Shown here: positions 16,839 to 24,951 of the stretch, one piece after another
How positions within the stretch are numbered: the first letter of the stretch is position 1
Layout: each line of letters begins with the position of its first letter
Assembly: GCF_022664465.1 (NCBI RefSeq)
Contig: NZ_JAKREV010000001.1
Coordinates: 62,001-126,000, forward strand
Source: Sphingomonas hankookensis
GTDB lineage: Bacteria > Pseudomonadota > Alphaproteobacteria > Sphingomonadales > Sphingomonadaceae
Direction of reading: 5' to 3'
Length of the DNA: 64,000 nucleotides
The notes under the pieces: generated by a model
The model's input: only the letters and a program-made list of their open reading frames with translations
Databases searched by the model: none
What the model was told of the DNA's origin: nothing
Made by a program: the position numbers and the translations under genes

Positions 16839-17864
16839 TCACTCCTTGCCCGCCCGGACGCAAATCCGCCCGGCATTTGGGATCGAACACGGCCGCCGCG
16901 ACGTGTTGCGGATGCTGGCCGGGTGGGTGACCATCAACGCCTCGCCCGACGGTGCCTTCCAGCGTCCGAAGCGACCGCCATCGGTGATGTCGTAGCTGTT
17001 GGCCGCGCGGCAATCGCCGTTCGGCACCAGTCCCCACGACCAGGCGAGCCAGCCGATATCGGCCTTGTCCAGTTCGGTCAGTGCCCAGCGATAGGGCGAT
17101 GGCTTGCAATCCCATCCGGTCGCCGTCGGCCCTTCGCCCAGCAGGAACGGGATATCGTCGCGCAGCACGCGGGCGATGATCGCGCGGTACGGCGCCTTGC
17201 GTTCCTCCTCGGTCCCCGCCCAATAGCTGTGCGCCGACACGAGGATCGCATGGGTCGGATCGGCGCGGTCGAACGCGCGCCAGCTGTCGAGCAGCATCGC
17301 ATATTCCTTGCCCCAGTCCGATCCGTCGATCACCAGCGGCACATCGATGCCCGCCGCCCGAATGCGGCCGATCGCATCGACATAGGCAGCGACGAAGGTG
17401 TCGCGCGCGACGGTCGTCCCGGCTTCGTTGGCGATGTTGACCAGCACCCAGCGCCGGTGCTTGGCGATCACTGCCGCGATATCGGGCCGCGTCCAATAGG
17501 CGACGCATTCGCCCAGCTTCTCCCACTTGCCGGTCGCAGCATGGCATTCGGCGATCGGGATCAGGCCGTTCTGCACCGCGTTGCCAAGGATCGCGTCGAG
17601 CTTGTCCGCCGGATAATCGGGCATGGTGAAGATGCGCACGGCATTGGCGCCCGTCTTAGCGATTTCCGCCATGGTCCACGCCCCGGTCGGGTCGCTCGAC
17701 AGGACGAACATCTCGTTCACTCCGCGCAGCACCACTCGCTCGCCCGCCGCGGTGTAGAGGTAGCGCCCGCGCAGGTGCATCGTGTCGGGCTTCGCGGGCT
17801 GTGCCTCGGCGGATATCGAACCCAGCGCGAGCGCGAACGCCGTGAGAACCGATGTAAGTTTCAT
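16839..17864 (-). CDS. Secreted GH5-family glycoside hydrolase (cellulase/mannanase type)
   Basis: 341 residues with a signal peptide cut near SISAEAQ. The fold starts with GERVVLRGVNEMFV, typical of GH5 barrels. The acid/base is Glu147 in LVNIANEAGT (the Asn-Glu signature) and the nucleophile is probably Glu244 in PFLLGEGPT. It should hydrolyse a beta-1,4-linked polysaccharide, perhaps mannan or glucan; the substrate cannot be told. The last ~30 residues (SRRPCSIPNAGRICVRAGKE) are rich in Arg and Cys and look atypical. It is convergent with the hexosaminidase. Confidence 0.78.
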   Translation of the reverse strand: MKLTSVLTAFALALGSISAEAQPAKPDTMHLRGRYLYTAAGERVVLRGVNEMFVLSSDPTGAWTMAEIAKTGANAVRIFTMPDYPADKLDAILGNAVQNGLIPIAECHAATGKWEKLGECVAYWTRPDIAAVIAKHRRWVLVNIANEAGTTVARDTFVAAYVDAIGRIRAAGIDVPLVIDGSDWGKEYAMLLDSWRAFDRADPTHAILVSAHSYWAGTEEERKAPYRAIIARVLRDDIPFLLGEGPTATGWDCKPSPYRWALTELDKADIGWLAWSWGLVPNGDCRAANSYDITDGGRFGRWKAPSGEALMVTHPASIRNTSRRPCSIPNAGRICVRAGKE

Positions 17865-17934
17865 GCCCTAATCCCACGGAAAACATGCCGATCGGCAACC
17901 TTGCGAACTTGCCGGTTAATCCACCTACACCGCT

Positions 17935-17964
17935 ACGTCACCCCAGCGAAGGCTGGGGTAACGT
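17935..17964. repeat. REP-like palindrome (same family as 10317)
   Basis: Arms ACGTCACCCCAGC (17935-17947) and GCTGGGGTAACGT (17952-17964) pair with one mismatch around a GAAG loop. Its first 25 bases equal the second unit of the element at 10317. It sits in the divergent gap between the GH5 gene and the hydroxyacid dehydrogenase, so it is not simply a terminator between converging genes. Confidence 0.75.
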
Positions 17965-18070
17965 CTGGTCGAATGCATGGCGAATGGTCGTCCGACCTTT
18001 TCGAAACACGCCGGAACCGGCCGTGGCGCCGAGGCGCTGTTCCGATGACTGCCGATGCGAGGAACGACCG

Positions 18071-19030
18071 ATGCCCGCCGCCCAAATCCTGATGCCCGCC
18101 CCCATGGCCGACGATGTCGTCGCCGCGCTCGAAGCCCGGTTCACCCTGCACCGCCTGTGGGAACAGGACGACCGCGAAGGCTATCTGCGCTCGGTCGCTG
18201 CGGACATTCGCGGGCTGGCCGTCAGCACGCTGGCCGGCAGGATCGATGCGGCATGGCTCGATCGATTTCCGGCGCTCGAGATCGTCGCCAGCTTCGGGGT
18301 CGGCTATGACAATGTCGATGCCAGCGCGGCGGCGGACCGCGGGATCGTCGTCACCAACACGCCGGGCGTCCTCGATGACGAGGTCGCCGATCTTGCCGTC
18401 GGCCTGCTGCTCGCGACGTTGCGACGCATACCGCAGGCGGACCGCTTCGTGCGCGAGGGGCGCTGGGCCGACGGCGCCTTTCCGCTGTCGCCCACGCTGC
18501 GCGGTCGGCGGGTCGGTATCCTCGGACTGGGCGCGATCGGCAAGGCGATCGCGCGACGGCTCGACGGGTTCGGAGTAGCGATCGGTTACCATGGTCGATC
18601 GCGGCAGGAGGGCGTCGCCTACCCCTATCACGATACGCCGGTCGCGTTGGCGGCGGCGTCGGATGTGGTGGTGGTGATGGTCCCCGGCGGTTCGGGCACC
18701 CGTCATCTGGTTGATGCGGAGATGCTGGCGGCACTCGGGCCGGACGGCGTCCTCATCAACGTGTCGCGCGGAAGCGTCGTCGACGAAACCGCGCTGGTCG
18801 CCGCGCTCAGCGACGGGACAATCGGCGGGGCCGGGCTCGACGTGTTCGAGAACGAGCCGCAGGTGCCCGACGCGCTGCTGGCGATGCCCAACGTCGTCCT
18901 GCTGCCGCATATCGGGTCGGCATCCCACGCGACGCGCGCCGCGATGGGGCGGCTGGTGGTCGACAATCTGACGGCATGGTTCGACGACGGCCGCGCGCTG
19001 ACGCCGGTGCCGGAGACGTCGCCGGGCTAA
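18071..19030 (+). CDS. D-2-hydroxyacid dehydrogenase (glyoxylate/hydroxypyruvate reductase type)
   Basis: 319 residues from ATG 18071 (MPAAQILMPAPMADDV), preceded by GAGGAACG. The frame stays open up to 17885, but that stretch contains the REP palindrome and reads as non-coding. The catalytic domain has SFGVGYDNVDASAAADRGI. The NAD(P) Rossmann motif is GILGLGAIGKAIARRL. Active-site residues sit in INVSRGSVVDE (Arg), LDVFENEP (Glu) and LLPHIGSAS (His). It reduces a 2-oxoacid such as glyoxylate or hydroxypyruvate in the cytoplasm; the exact substrate is open. The last 4 nt overlap the convergent psd gene. Confidence 0.88.
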   Translation: MPAAQILMPAPMADDVVAALEARFTLHRLWEQDDREGYLRSVAADIRGLAVSTLAGRIDAAWLDRFPALEIVASFGVGYDNVDASAAADRGIVVTNTPGVLDDEVADLAVGLLLATLRRIPQADRFVREGRWADGAFPLSPTLRGRRVGILGLGAIGKAIARRLDGFGVAIGYHGRSRQEGVAYPYHDTPVALAAASDVVVVMVPGGSGTRHLVDAEMLAALGPDGVLINVSRGSVVDETALVAALSDGTIGGAGLDVFENEPQVPDALLAMPNVVLLPHIGSASHATRAAMGRLVVDNLTAWFDDGRALTPVPETSPG

Positions 19031-19878
19031 CCGACCCGGTCGCCCATCCGCTCGCCCAGCCGCACCGGGCGTTCGGCGACCCAGGCGGGATCGAACGCGA
19101 TCGTGTCCGGGCGGAACAGCATGATGATGGTCGACCCGAGCAGGAATCGTCCCATCTCCTCCCCCTGCCGCAGCACGATATCGCGGTCGGCATAGGTCCA
19201 TTCGGCGATCCGTCCGGTCCGCTTCGGATTGACGACACCGTGCCACACGGTCGCCATGCTGCCGACGATCGTCGCGCCGACCAAGACCATGACGAAGGTG
19301 CCGTGGTCGTCGGATTCGAAGACGCAGACGACGCGTTCGTTGCGCGCGAACAGGTTGGCAACGCCGCGCGCCGTGACCGGGTTCACCGAAAACAGGCTGC
19401 CCGGCACATGGATCATCCGCACCAGCCGCCCGGTGCACGGCATGTGCAGCCGGTGATAGTCTTTCGGCGCCAGATACAGGTTGGCGAACGACCCGTGCTG
19501 AAACGCCGCCGCTAGCGCAGCGTCGCCGCCGACCAGTTCGGTGGCGGTGAAGCGATGCCCCTTTGCCTGCACGATCCGGCCATCCTCGATCGCGCCGAGC
19601 TGGCTGATCGCGCCATCGACCGGCGAGACGAAGTCCGCCAGCGCCAGCGGTCGGGCACCGTCCCTGAGCGGGCGGGTGAAGAAGGCGTTGAACGTCGGGT
19701 AGCTCGCCGGATCGGGATTGGCCGCCTCGGTCATGTCGACGCCATAGCGGCGGACGAACCAGCGGATCAGCCGGGGCGTTCCCCAGCCGGATTCGGCCTG
19801 CGCGACGGCGCCGGCGAAGCGGGTCAGATGCTGTTTTGGCAGAAGGTGCTGGACGAGTATCTTCAGGCGATCGGACAC
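19027..19878 (-). CDS. psd: Phosphatidylserine decarboxylase proenzyme
   Basis: 283 residues, the length of the bacterial membrane-bound (type I) enzyme. Key segments are FNAFFTRPLRDGARP, VSPVDGAIS, and YLAPKDYHRLHMPCTG containing the conserved catalytic His. The self-cleavage site is LGST at residues 247-250: cleavage before Ser249 would generate the pyruvoyl group and a short alpha chain. It makes phosphatidylethanolamine from phosphatidylserine at the inner membrane. No pssA gene adjoins. Its 3' end overlaps the convergent dehydrogenase by 4 nt. Confidence 0.93.
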   Translation of the reverse strand: MSDRLKILVQHLLPKQHLTRFAGAVAQAESGWGTPRLIRWFVRRYGVDMTEAANPDPASYPTFNAFFTRPLRDGARPLALADFVSPVDGAISQLGAIEDGRIVQAKGHRFTATELVGGDAALAAAFQHGSFANLYLAPKDYHRLHMPCTGRLVRMIHVPGSLFSVNPVTARGVANLFARNERVVCVFESDDHGTFVMVLVGATIVGSMATVWHGVVNPKRTGRIAEWTYADRDIVLRQGEEMGRFLLGSTIIMLFRPDTIAFDPAWVAERPVRLGERMGDRVG

Positions 19879-20013
19879 GGCAATTCCCGGATGGCGAACG
19901 GCGCAACGCTATGCGCATGGCGATCGAAGTCCAGCGTTATTCCCGCACGGTCCCCCTCTTGTCGCCGCTCCGGTTGTGTGGTGTCTTGGCAATACACATC
20001 AGGGGGATGCATC

Positions 20014-22020
20014 ATGCGCAAGGTAGTTCAGCTCGCCGCGGTCGCGAAGACGGCATTGGTTGCCGTCGCCGCCGTCGCACAGACCACGCAGCCGGCAAAC
20101 GGCGTGCCGCTGATCGAACGGACCAAGCTGTTCGGCAATCCGACCCGCACCGGCGGGCAGCTGTCGCCCGATGGCAAATGGCTGGGCTTCATCGCGCCGC
20201 GCGACGGGGTGCTCAACGTCTGGGTCGCGCCGGTCGACCGGCCGAACGACGCGCGGCCGCTGACCGCCGAAAAGGTCCGGCCGATCCGTTCCTATTTCTG
20301 GGCGCCCGATTCGAAGCAGACCCTGTTCGTCAACGACAAGGGCGGCGACGAGAATTTCCTGCTGTACGGCGTCGACCTGGCCAGCGGCGCGCAAAAGGCG
20401 CTGACGCCGTTCGAGAAGACGACGGTGCAGGTCGTCGGCATGTCCGATTCGATCAAGGACCGTATGCTGATCGGCGTGAACAACCGCGATCCGCGCTGGC
20501 ACGATATCCAGGAACTGAACCTCACCACCGGCAAGCTGACCCCGGTGTTCCAGAACGACGGCTATGCCGGGTTCCTGTCCGACGACCAGCTGCGCCTGCG
20601 CATCGCGGTCAAGCCGCGGCCCGACAGCGGCGTCGACTATTATCGGGTGGTCGACAACAAGGTGGAGGCGACGCCGTTCACCCGCGTCGATTACGAGGAT
20701 GCGTCGTCGACCTCGCCGCTGGGGTTCACCGCCGATGGCAAGACGCTGTACTGGGGCGATGCACGGGGTCGCGACACGCGCGCGCTGCTGGCGCAGGACA
20801 TGGCGACCGGCAAGTTCACCACCATCGGCGCCAACGACCGGGCCGATGTCGGCGGCGGGCTGACCAATCCCAAGACGGGCGTGGTCGAGGCCTATTCGGT
20901 CAATTTCCACCGCAACGAATATGTGCCGGTCGGCGATGCGGTGAAGGGCGACCTCGCCTTCCTGAAGGCGCAGAACAAGGGCGAATTCTATGTCGGCAGC
21001 CGCACCGACGCCGACGACAAATGGCTGGTGACGTTCGATCCCGTTACCGCACCGTCGTCGACGTGGCTGTACGATCGCCGGGCGAAGAAGCTGAGCGAAC
21101 TCTACACGCCGCGCTCCGAACTGGTCGGCGCACCGCTGGTGGCGATGGAGGCGGTCGACATTCCGACGCGCGACGGGCTGTCGATGGTCAGCTACCTTAC
21201 CCGGCCCAAGGGTGCGACCGCGGCGACGCCGATGGTATTGCTGGTCCATGGCGGGCCATGGGCGCGCGACGGCTATGGGTTCAACGGCTATCACCAATGG
21301 CTCGCCAATCGCGGCTATGCGGTGCTGTCGGTCAATTTCCGCAGCTCGACCGGGTTCGGCAAGAAATTCGTACAGGCCGGCGACCGGCAATGGGGCCGCA
21401 AGATGCACGACGACCTGATCGACGCGGTCGGCTGGGCGGTGAAGCGCGGCGTGACCACCAAGGACAAGGTCGCGATCATGGGCGGGTCCTATGGCGGCTA
21501 TGCGACGCTGGCGGGCCTGACGATGACGCCCGACGCCTTTGCCTGCGGCGTCGATATCGTCGGGCCGTCGAACCTGTTCACCCTGCTCAAGACCATTCCG
21601 CCCTATTGGGAAGCCGGCAAGCAGCAGATGTATCGCCGCATGGGCGATCCGGGCACGCCTGAGGGACAGGCGCTGCTGAAGGAACGCAGCCCGCTGACCT
21701 ATGCCGATCAGATCAGGAAGCCGCTGCTGATCGGTCAGGGTGCCAACGACCCGCGCGTCAACGTCGCCGAAAGCGACCAGATCGTCGCGGCGATGAAGGC
21801 GCGCAACATCCCGGTCACCTATGTCGTGTTCCCCGACGAAGGGCACGGCTTCGCGCGTCCGGCGAACAACATCGCGTTCAATGCGGTGGCGGAAAACTTC
21901 CTCGCCAAGTGTCTGGGCGGCCGGGCCGAGCCGATCGGCGGGGCGCTCGCCGCGTCGACCGCGCAGGTGCGGGCGGGCGCCGTCGACGGTGCGACGGCCG
22001 CCGGTACCAAGGGTAACTGA
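20014..22020 (+). CDS. Periplasmic S9-family prolyl oligopeptidase/acylaminoacyl peptidase
   Basis: 668 residues from ATG 20014 with AGGGGG upstream; the open frame back to 19555 is antisense to psd and is not used. A signal peptide (MRKVVQLAAVAKTALVAVAAVAQ) is followed by a beta-propeller (about 30-390) and an alpha/beta hydrolase domain. The catalytic triad is Ser492 (GGSYGGYATLAG), Asp579 (GANDPRVNV) and His611 (DEGHGFARP). It cleaves short peptides, probably during periplasmic peptide scavenging. A hairpin terminator follows the stop codon. Confidence 0.9.
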   Translation: MRKVVQLAAVAKTALVAVAAVAQTTQPANGVPLIERTKLFGNPTRTGGQLSPDGKWLGFIAPRDGVLNVWVAPVDRPNDARPLTAEKVRPIRSYFWAPDSKQTLFVNDKGGDENFLLYGVDLASGAQKALTPFEKTTVQVVGMSDSIKDRMLIGVNNRDPRWHDIQELNLTTGKLTPVFQNDGYAGFLSDDQLRLRIAVKPRPDSGVDYYRVVDNKVEATPFTRVDYEDASSTSPLGFTADGKTLYWGDARGRDTRALLAQDMATGKFTTIGANDRADVGGGLTNPKTGVVEAYSVNFHRNEYVPVGDAVKGDLAFLKAQNKGEFYVGSRTDADDKWLVTFDPVTAPSSTWLYDRRAKKLSELYTPRSELVGAPLVAMEAVDIPTRDGLSMVSYLTRPKGATAATPMVLLVHGGPWARDGYGFNGYHQWLANRGYAVLSVNFRSSTGFGKKFVQAGDRQWGRKMHDDLIDAVGWAVKRGVTTKDKVAIMGGSYGGYATLAGLTMTPDAFACGVDIVGPSNLFTLLKTIPPYWEAGKQQMYRRMGDPGTPEGQALLKERSPLTYADQIRKPLLIGQGANDPRVNVAESDQIVAAMKARNIPVTYVVFPDEGHGFARPANNIAFNAVAENFLAKCLGGRAEPIGGALAASTAQVRAGAVDGATAAGTKGN

Positions 22021-22028
22021 TCGTCAGC

Positions 22029-22059
22029 CCCTCCGCCGCCACGATCCGGCGGTGGAGGG
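22029..22059 (+). terminator. Hairpin terminator after the S9 peptidase
   Basis: A 12-bp stem including one G-T wobble (22029-22040 with 22048-22059) around a 7-nt loop starts 9 nt past the stop codon. There is no proper T-tract, only TTGCT, so it may work with Rho. It lies just before the end of the convergent metallophosphoesterase gene and may serve both. Confidence 0.6.
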
Positions 22060-22063
22060 TTGC

Positions 22064-22564
22064 TCAGCCAGTGCCGAGCAGTTGATCGAGTCGGACCGGT
22101 GCGAAGTCGCGCGCGTCGACGCCGACATCGAATTGCCGCGGCATCGGCTTCAACCGGCCATGGCCGTGTCCGTGAAGGTTCAGCGCGCGTTTGTGCTGCC
22201 CGTTCCAACTACGGAACGGGTAGTGGCACAGCACCAGGCGATGGCCGTCGACCTCCAGCTCGGCATAGTTGCCGATGCTGGCCCATCCGGGCGCCGCGAG
22301 CGTCGCGTCCGGATCGTTGTTCCCGCGCAGCAGGTGCTTGGTGCCGTGCAGCCGGGCGAGCAACGCCGCCACGTCCGCCGGACGCCGCGCGACGTCGCCC
22401 AGATGCCAGACGATATCGTCGGGCGCGACGACGGCGTTCCAGCGCTCGATCAGCAGCGCATCCATTTCCGCGACGCTGGCGAACGGCCGCTTCTGGATAT
22501 TGATCGTGCGATGGTCGCCGAAATGGGTGTCGGCGGTGAAGAAGACGGTCATAGCGCGCGCCAT
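22064..22564 (-). CDS. Metallophosphoesterase
   Basis: 166 residues with all calcineurin-like signatures: ADTHFGDH (metal ligands Asp and His), WHLGDVA (Asp), RGNNDPD (Asn), CHYPF (His) and NLHGHGHG (final His pair). The start is either ATG 22564 or ATG 22552 (MTVFFTADTHF). Proteins of this size and type are soluble phosphodiesterases or phosphatases with unknown physiological substrates. It is divergent from the amidotransferase gene across 132 nt. Confidence 0.85.
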   Translation of the reverse strand: MARAMTVFFTADTHFGDHRTINIQKRPFASVAEMDALLIERWNAVVAPDDIVWHLGDVARRPADVAALLARLHGTKHLLRGNNDPDATLAAPGWASIGNYAELEVDGHRLVLCHYPFRSWNGQHKRALNLHGHGHGRLKPMPRQFDVGVDARDFAPVRLDQLLGTG

Positions 22565-22696
22565 CCGGCCTCAACGATCGGCTGCGACGGACGGTCCGTT
22601 GGCCGGGAAATGTCGCGTTGTTAGGTACTTGTCCGTCCTCACGCGGCACCGGGGCCAAGGGCATGCGTTGGGGCGGTTCACAGTAGAAAGCAGCGC

Positions 22697-23536
22697 GTGC
22701 CCCATTACCTGATTTCCCAGAGCGAACTGCCGCAGGAACGCGAGGCCCGCCGGGCGCGCGCCGGCAAGAGTTCCGGCGAAACCTATGCCGCAACGCTCGA
22801 CCAGCTGCAGCCGGGCGTCGACACCACGATCCTGTCGCCGGCAGACGAGGATGCCGAGCCGCTGTCGGCCGAAGCACTGGTGCGGTTCGATGCGGTGTTC
22901 CTGACCGGGTCGCCGATGCACGTCTATGACGACGGGCCGCCGGTCCAGCGGCAACTGGCGTTCATGACGCGCGTGTTCGCTGCCGGCGTCCCGTCGTTCG
23001 GATCGTGCGCCGGGTTGCAGATCGCCACCACCGCCGCGGGCGGTCGGGTGCGCAAGATGCCCGACCGGATGGAAGCCGGCATCGCCCGGCGGATCAGCCC
23101 GACCGAAGCGGGTCGAAGCCATCCGTTGCTGAAGGGGCGCCCGGGCAGCTGGGACGCACCCGCGATCCATGGCGACGAGGTATGGGAATTGCCGCCGGGC
23201 GCCACCCTGCTCGCCAGCAACGCGGTGACCGAGGTACAGGCGGCGGAAATCCGCTTCGATCGCGGCGTGTTCTGGGGCGTGCAATACCATCCCGAGCTGG
23301 CGTTGCGCGAAATCGCTGTCGCGATCGCCGATCAGGCTAGCGATCTGGTCGAGGCGGGCCTTGCCGAGCGCGAAAGCGACGTCGCCGCCCGCGCGGACGA
23401 GATCGCCGCGTTGCACGACGATCCCGCCAGTCGCGCGCTCCGCTGGCGGCTGGGCGTCGACGGCGAGTTCGCCGAGGAACGGTTGCGCCGGCGCGAAATT
23501 GCCAACTTCCTCGATCACCTGCCCTACCTAAGGTAG
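22697..23536 (+). CDS. Class I glutamine amidotransferase-like protein
   Basis: 279 residues from GTG 22697. The triad is Cys104 in SFGSCAGLQI, with His198 and Glu200 in GVQYHPELAL. FLTGSPMHVYDD corresponds to the oxyanion-side loop. No synthase domain is fused, so it belongs to the free-standing GMP-synthase-like amidotransferases that may deaminate glutamine or a gamma-glutamyl compound. The extra ~70 C-terminal residues are helical and charged. It ends 4 nt before the stop of the convergent efflux outer-membrane gene. Its substrate cannot be inferred from context. Confidence 0.8.
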   Translation: MPHYLISQSELPQEREARRARAGKSSGETYAATLDQLQPGVDTTILSPADEDAEPLSAEALVRFDAVFLTGSPMHVYDDGPPVQRQLAFMTRVFAAGVPSFGSCAGLQIATTAAGGRVRKMPDRMEAGIARRISPTEAGRSHPLLKGRPGSWDAPAIHGDEVWELPPGATLLASNAVTEVQAAEIRFDRGVFWGVQYHPELALREIAVAIADQASDLVEAGLAERESDVAARADEIAALHDDPASRALRWRLGVDGEFAEERLRRREIANFLDHLPYLR

Positions 23537-23540
23537 GCGA

Positions 23541-24938
23541 TCACACCGTCCAGTTGCCCCCCAACGCACGGAACACGTCGATCTGCGCCTGCGCGATCTG
23601 CGCATCGCTCAGCGCCAGCGCAGCCTCGGTATCGGCGAAGGTCCGCTCGGCATCGAGTTGCGCGAGGCTGTCGATCTGGCCTTCGCGCTGCTGTGCGCGG
23701 GTGATGCGCGCCGCGATGGCCGCCTGATCGCGCGCGGCCTGTAGCGCGGTCCGCCGGTCGAGCGCGCGGGCATAGTTCGACAGCGCCGTTTCGGTTTCAC
23801 CCAGCGCGGTCAGCACCACGCCGTCGAACGTCGCCAGCGCCGCCTGGCTATCGGCCTCGGCACCGGCGATCCGCGCCCGCGCCTTGGCCGGATTGACGTT
23901 CCAGCTGATGAGCGGACCCAGCAGCCAGTTGAGCGGCCCCGCACCGAAGATATTGCCAAGCCCGGTCCCGGTCGAACCGATCGATCCGCCCAGGCTGATC
24001 CGGGGATACAGGTCGGCGGTCGCGACACCGATCCGCGCAGTCGCAGCGGCAAGGCGGCGTTCGGCGGCACGGACGTCGGGGCGCCGCGCGAGCAGCGCCG
24101 CCCCGTCGCCGACCGGGATCGGCTGGGTCAGCCGCAGGGTTTCGCTGCGTGCCGCGGCGATGGTCGGCAGCTCGGCGGGCGTTCGCCCGGTCAGGGTGGC
24201 CAGCCGGAACAGCGCCGCCTGTCGCTCGGCCACGATCGCCGGGATATCGGCTTGCCGCTGGTTGCGCAGCGCCGCGATCCGCGCGGTATCGAGCCCGGTA
24301 ATGAGCCCGACCCGCGCCCGCCCCTCGGTCACTTTCAGCGACCGGTCGATCAATGCGACGATCCGCTGCGCGACTGCCAGCCGTTCGGCTGCGGCGGCAG
24401 CATCGGCATAGGCGCGGGTGGTGTCGGCGACCACCGCGACCCGCACCGTATCGGCATCTTCCTGCGCCGCGCCGACATCGCCGCGTGCCGCCTCGACATT
24501 GCGGCCGATGCGACCGAACAGGTCGGCCTCATAGGCCACGTCGAGCCCGGTATCGATCGTCCAGTTTTCGCGGTCGAGGCCGGGGGGACGCTGGATTTCC
24601 GACAGCCGGCCATAGGTCGCGCTGGCGCCGGCGGTCGCCTGTGGCTGCCGGTCGCCGCGGACTTCGCGGAGCGACGCCCGCGCCCGTGCCAGTCGCGCGG
24701 TGGCGACGCGGATATCGGTATTCGCCGTCAGCGCATCGGTGATGAGGCCGTCGAGCACGGGGTCGCGATAGAGTTGCCACCAGCGATCGTTCGCGGTCGC
24801 GCTGGCGACGATCGCCGGGCTGGCGGTCTGGAACGCACCGGCGGCGCTCTGCGGCGCGACCGGGCGGTGATAGTCGGGGCCGACCGCGCACGCGGCAAGT
24901 GCGAGCGTGGAGGCGGCGGCGAGGATGATGCGGACCAT
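23541..24938 (-). CDS. RND efflux outer-membrane lipoprotein (NodT/OprM family)
   Basis: 465 residues from ATG 24938, chosen over the upstream in-frame ATG 25019 because GGGAGA precedes it and the lipoprotein signal starts at once (MVRIILAAASTLALAAC, with the acylated Cys in LAAC). AVGPDYHRP after the Cys is the usual start of the NodT group. Two long helical-hairpin repeats with alternating Ala/Arg/Leu form the periplasmic tunnel. It is the outer-membrane channel of the tripartite pump and the last gene of the operon, 13 nt after the RND gene. Confidence 0.9.
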   Translation of the reverse strand: MVRIILAAASTLALAACAVGPDYHRPVAPQSAAGAFQTASPAIVASATANDRWWQLYRDPVLDGLITDALTANTDIRVATARLARARASLREVRGDRQPQATAGASATYGRLSEIQRPPGLDRENWTIDTGLDVAYEADLFGRIGRNVEAARGDVGAAQEDADTVRVAVVADTTRAYADAAAAAERLAVAQRIVALIDRSLKVTEGRARVGLITGLDTARIAALRNQRQADIPAIVAERQAALFRLATLTGRTPAELPTIAAARSETLRLTQPIPVGDGAALLARRPDVRAAERRLAAATARIGVATADLYPRISLGGSIGSTGTGLGNIFGAGPLNWLLGPLISWNVNPAKARARIAGAEADSQAALATFDGVVLTALGETETALSNYARALDRRTALQAARDQAAIAARITRAQQREGQIDSLAQLDAERTFADTEAALALSDAQIAQAQIDVFRALGGNWTV

Positions 24939-24951
24939 GGGTCGGTCTCCC

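Noticed and set aside
17885..18070. N-terminal extension of the hydroxyacid dehydrogenase
   Set aside because: It contains the REP-like palindrome and no ribosome site. GAGGAACG before ATG 18071 and family length support the shorter form.
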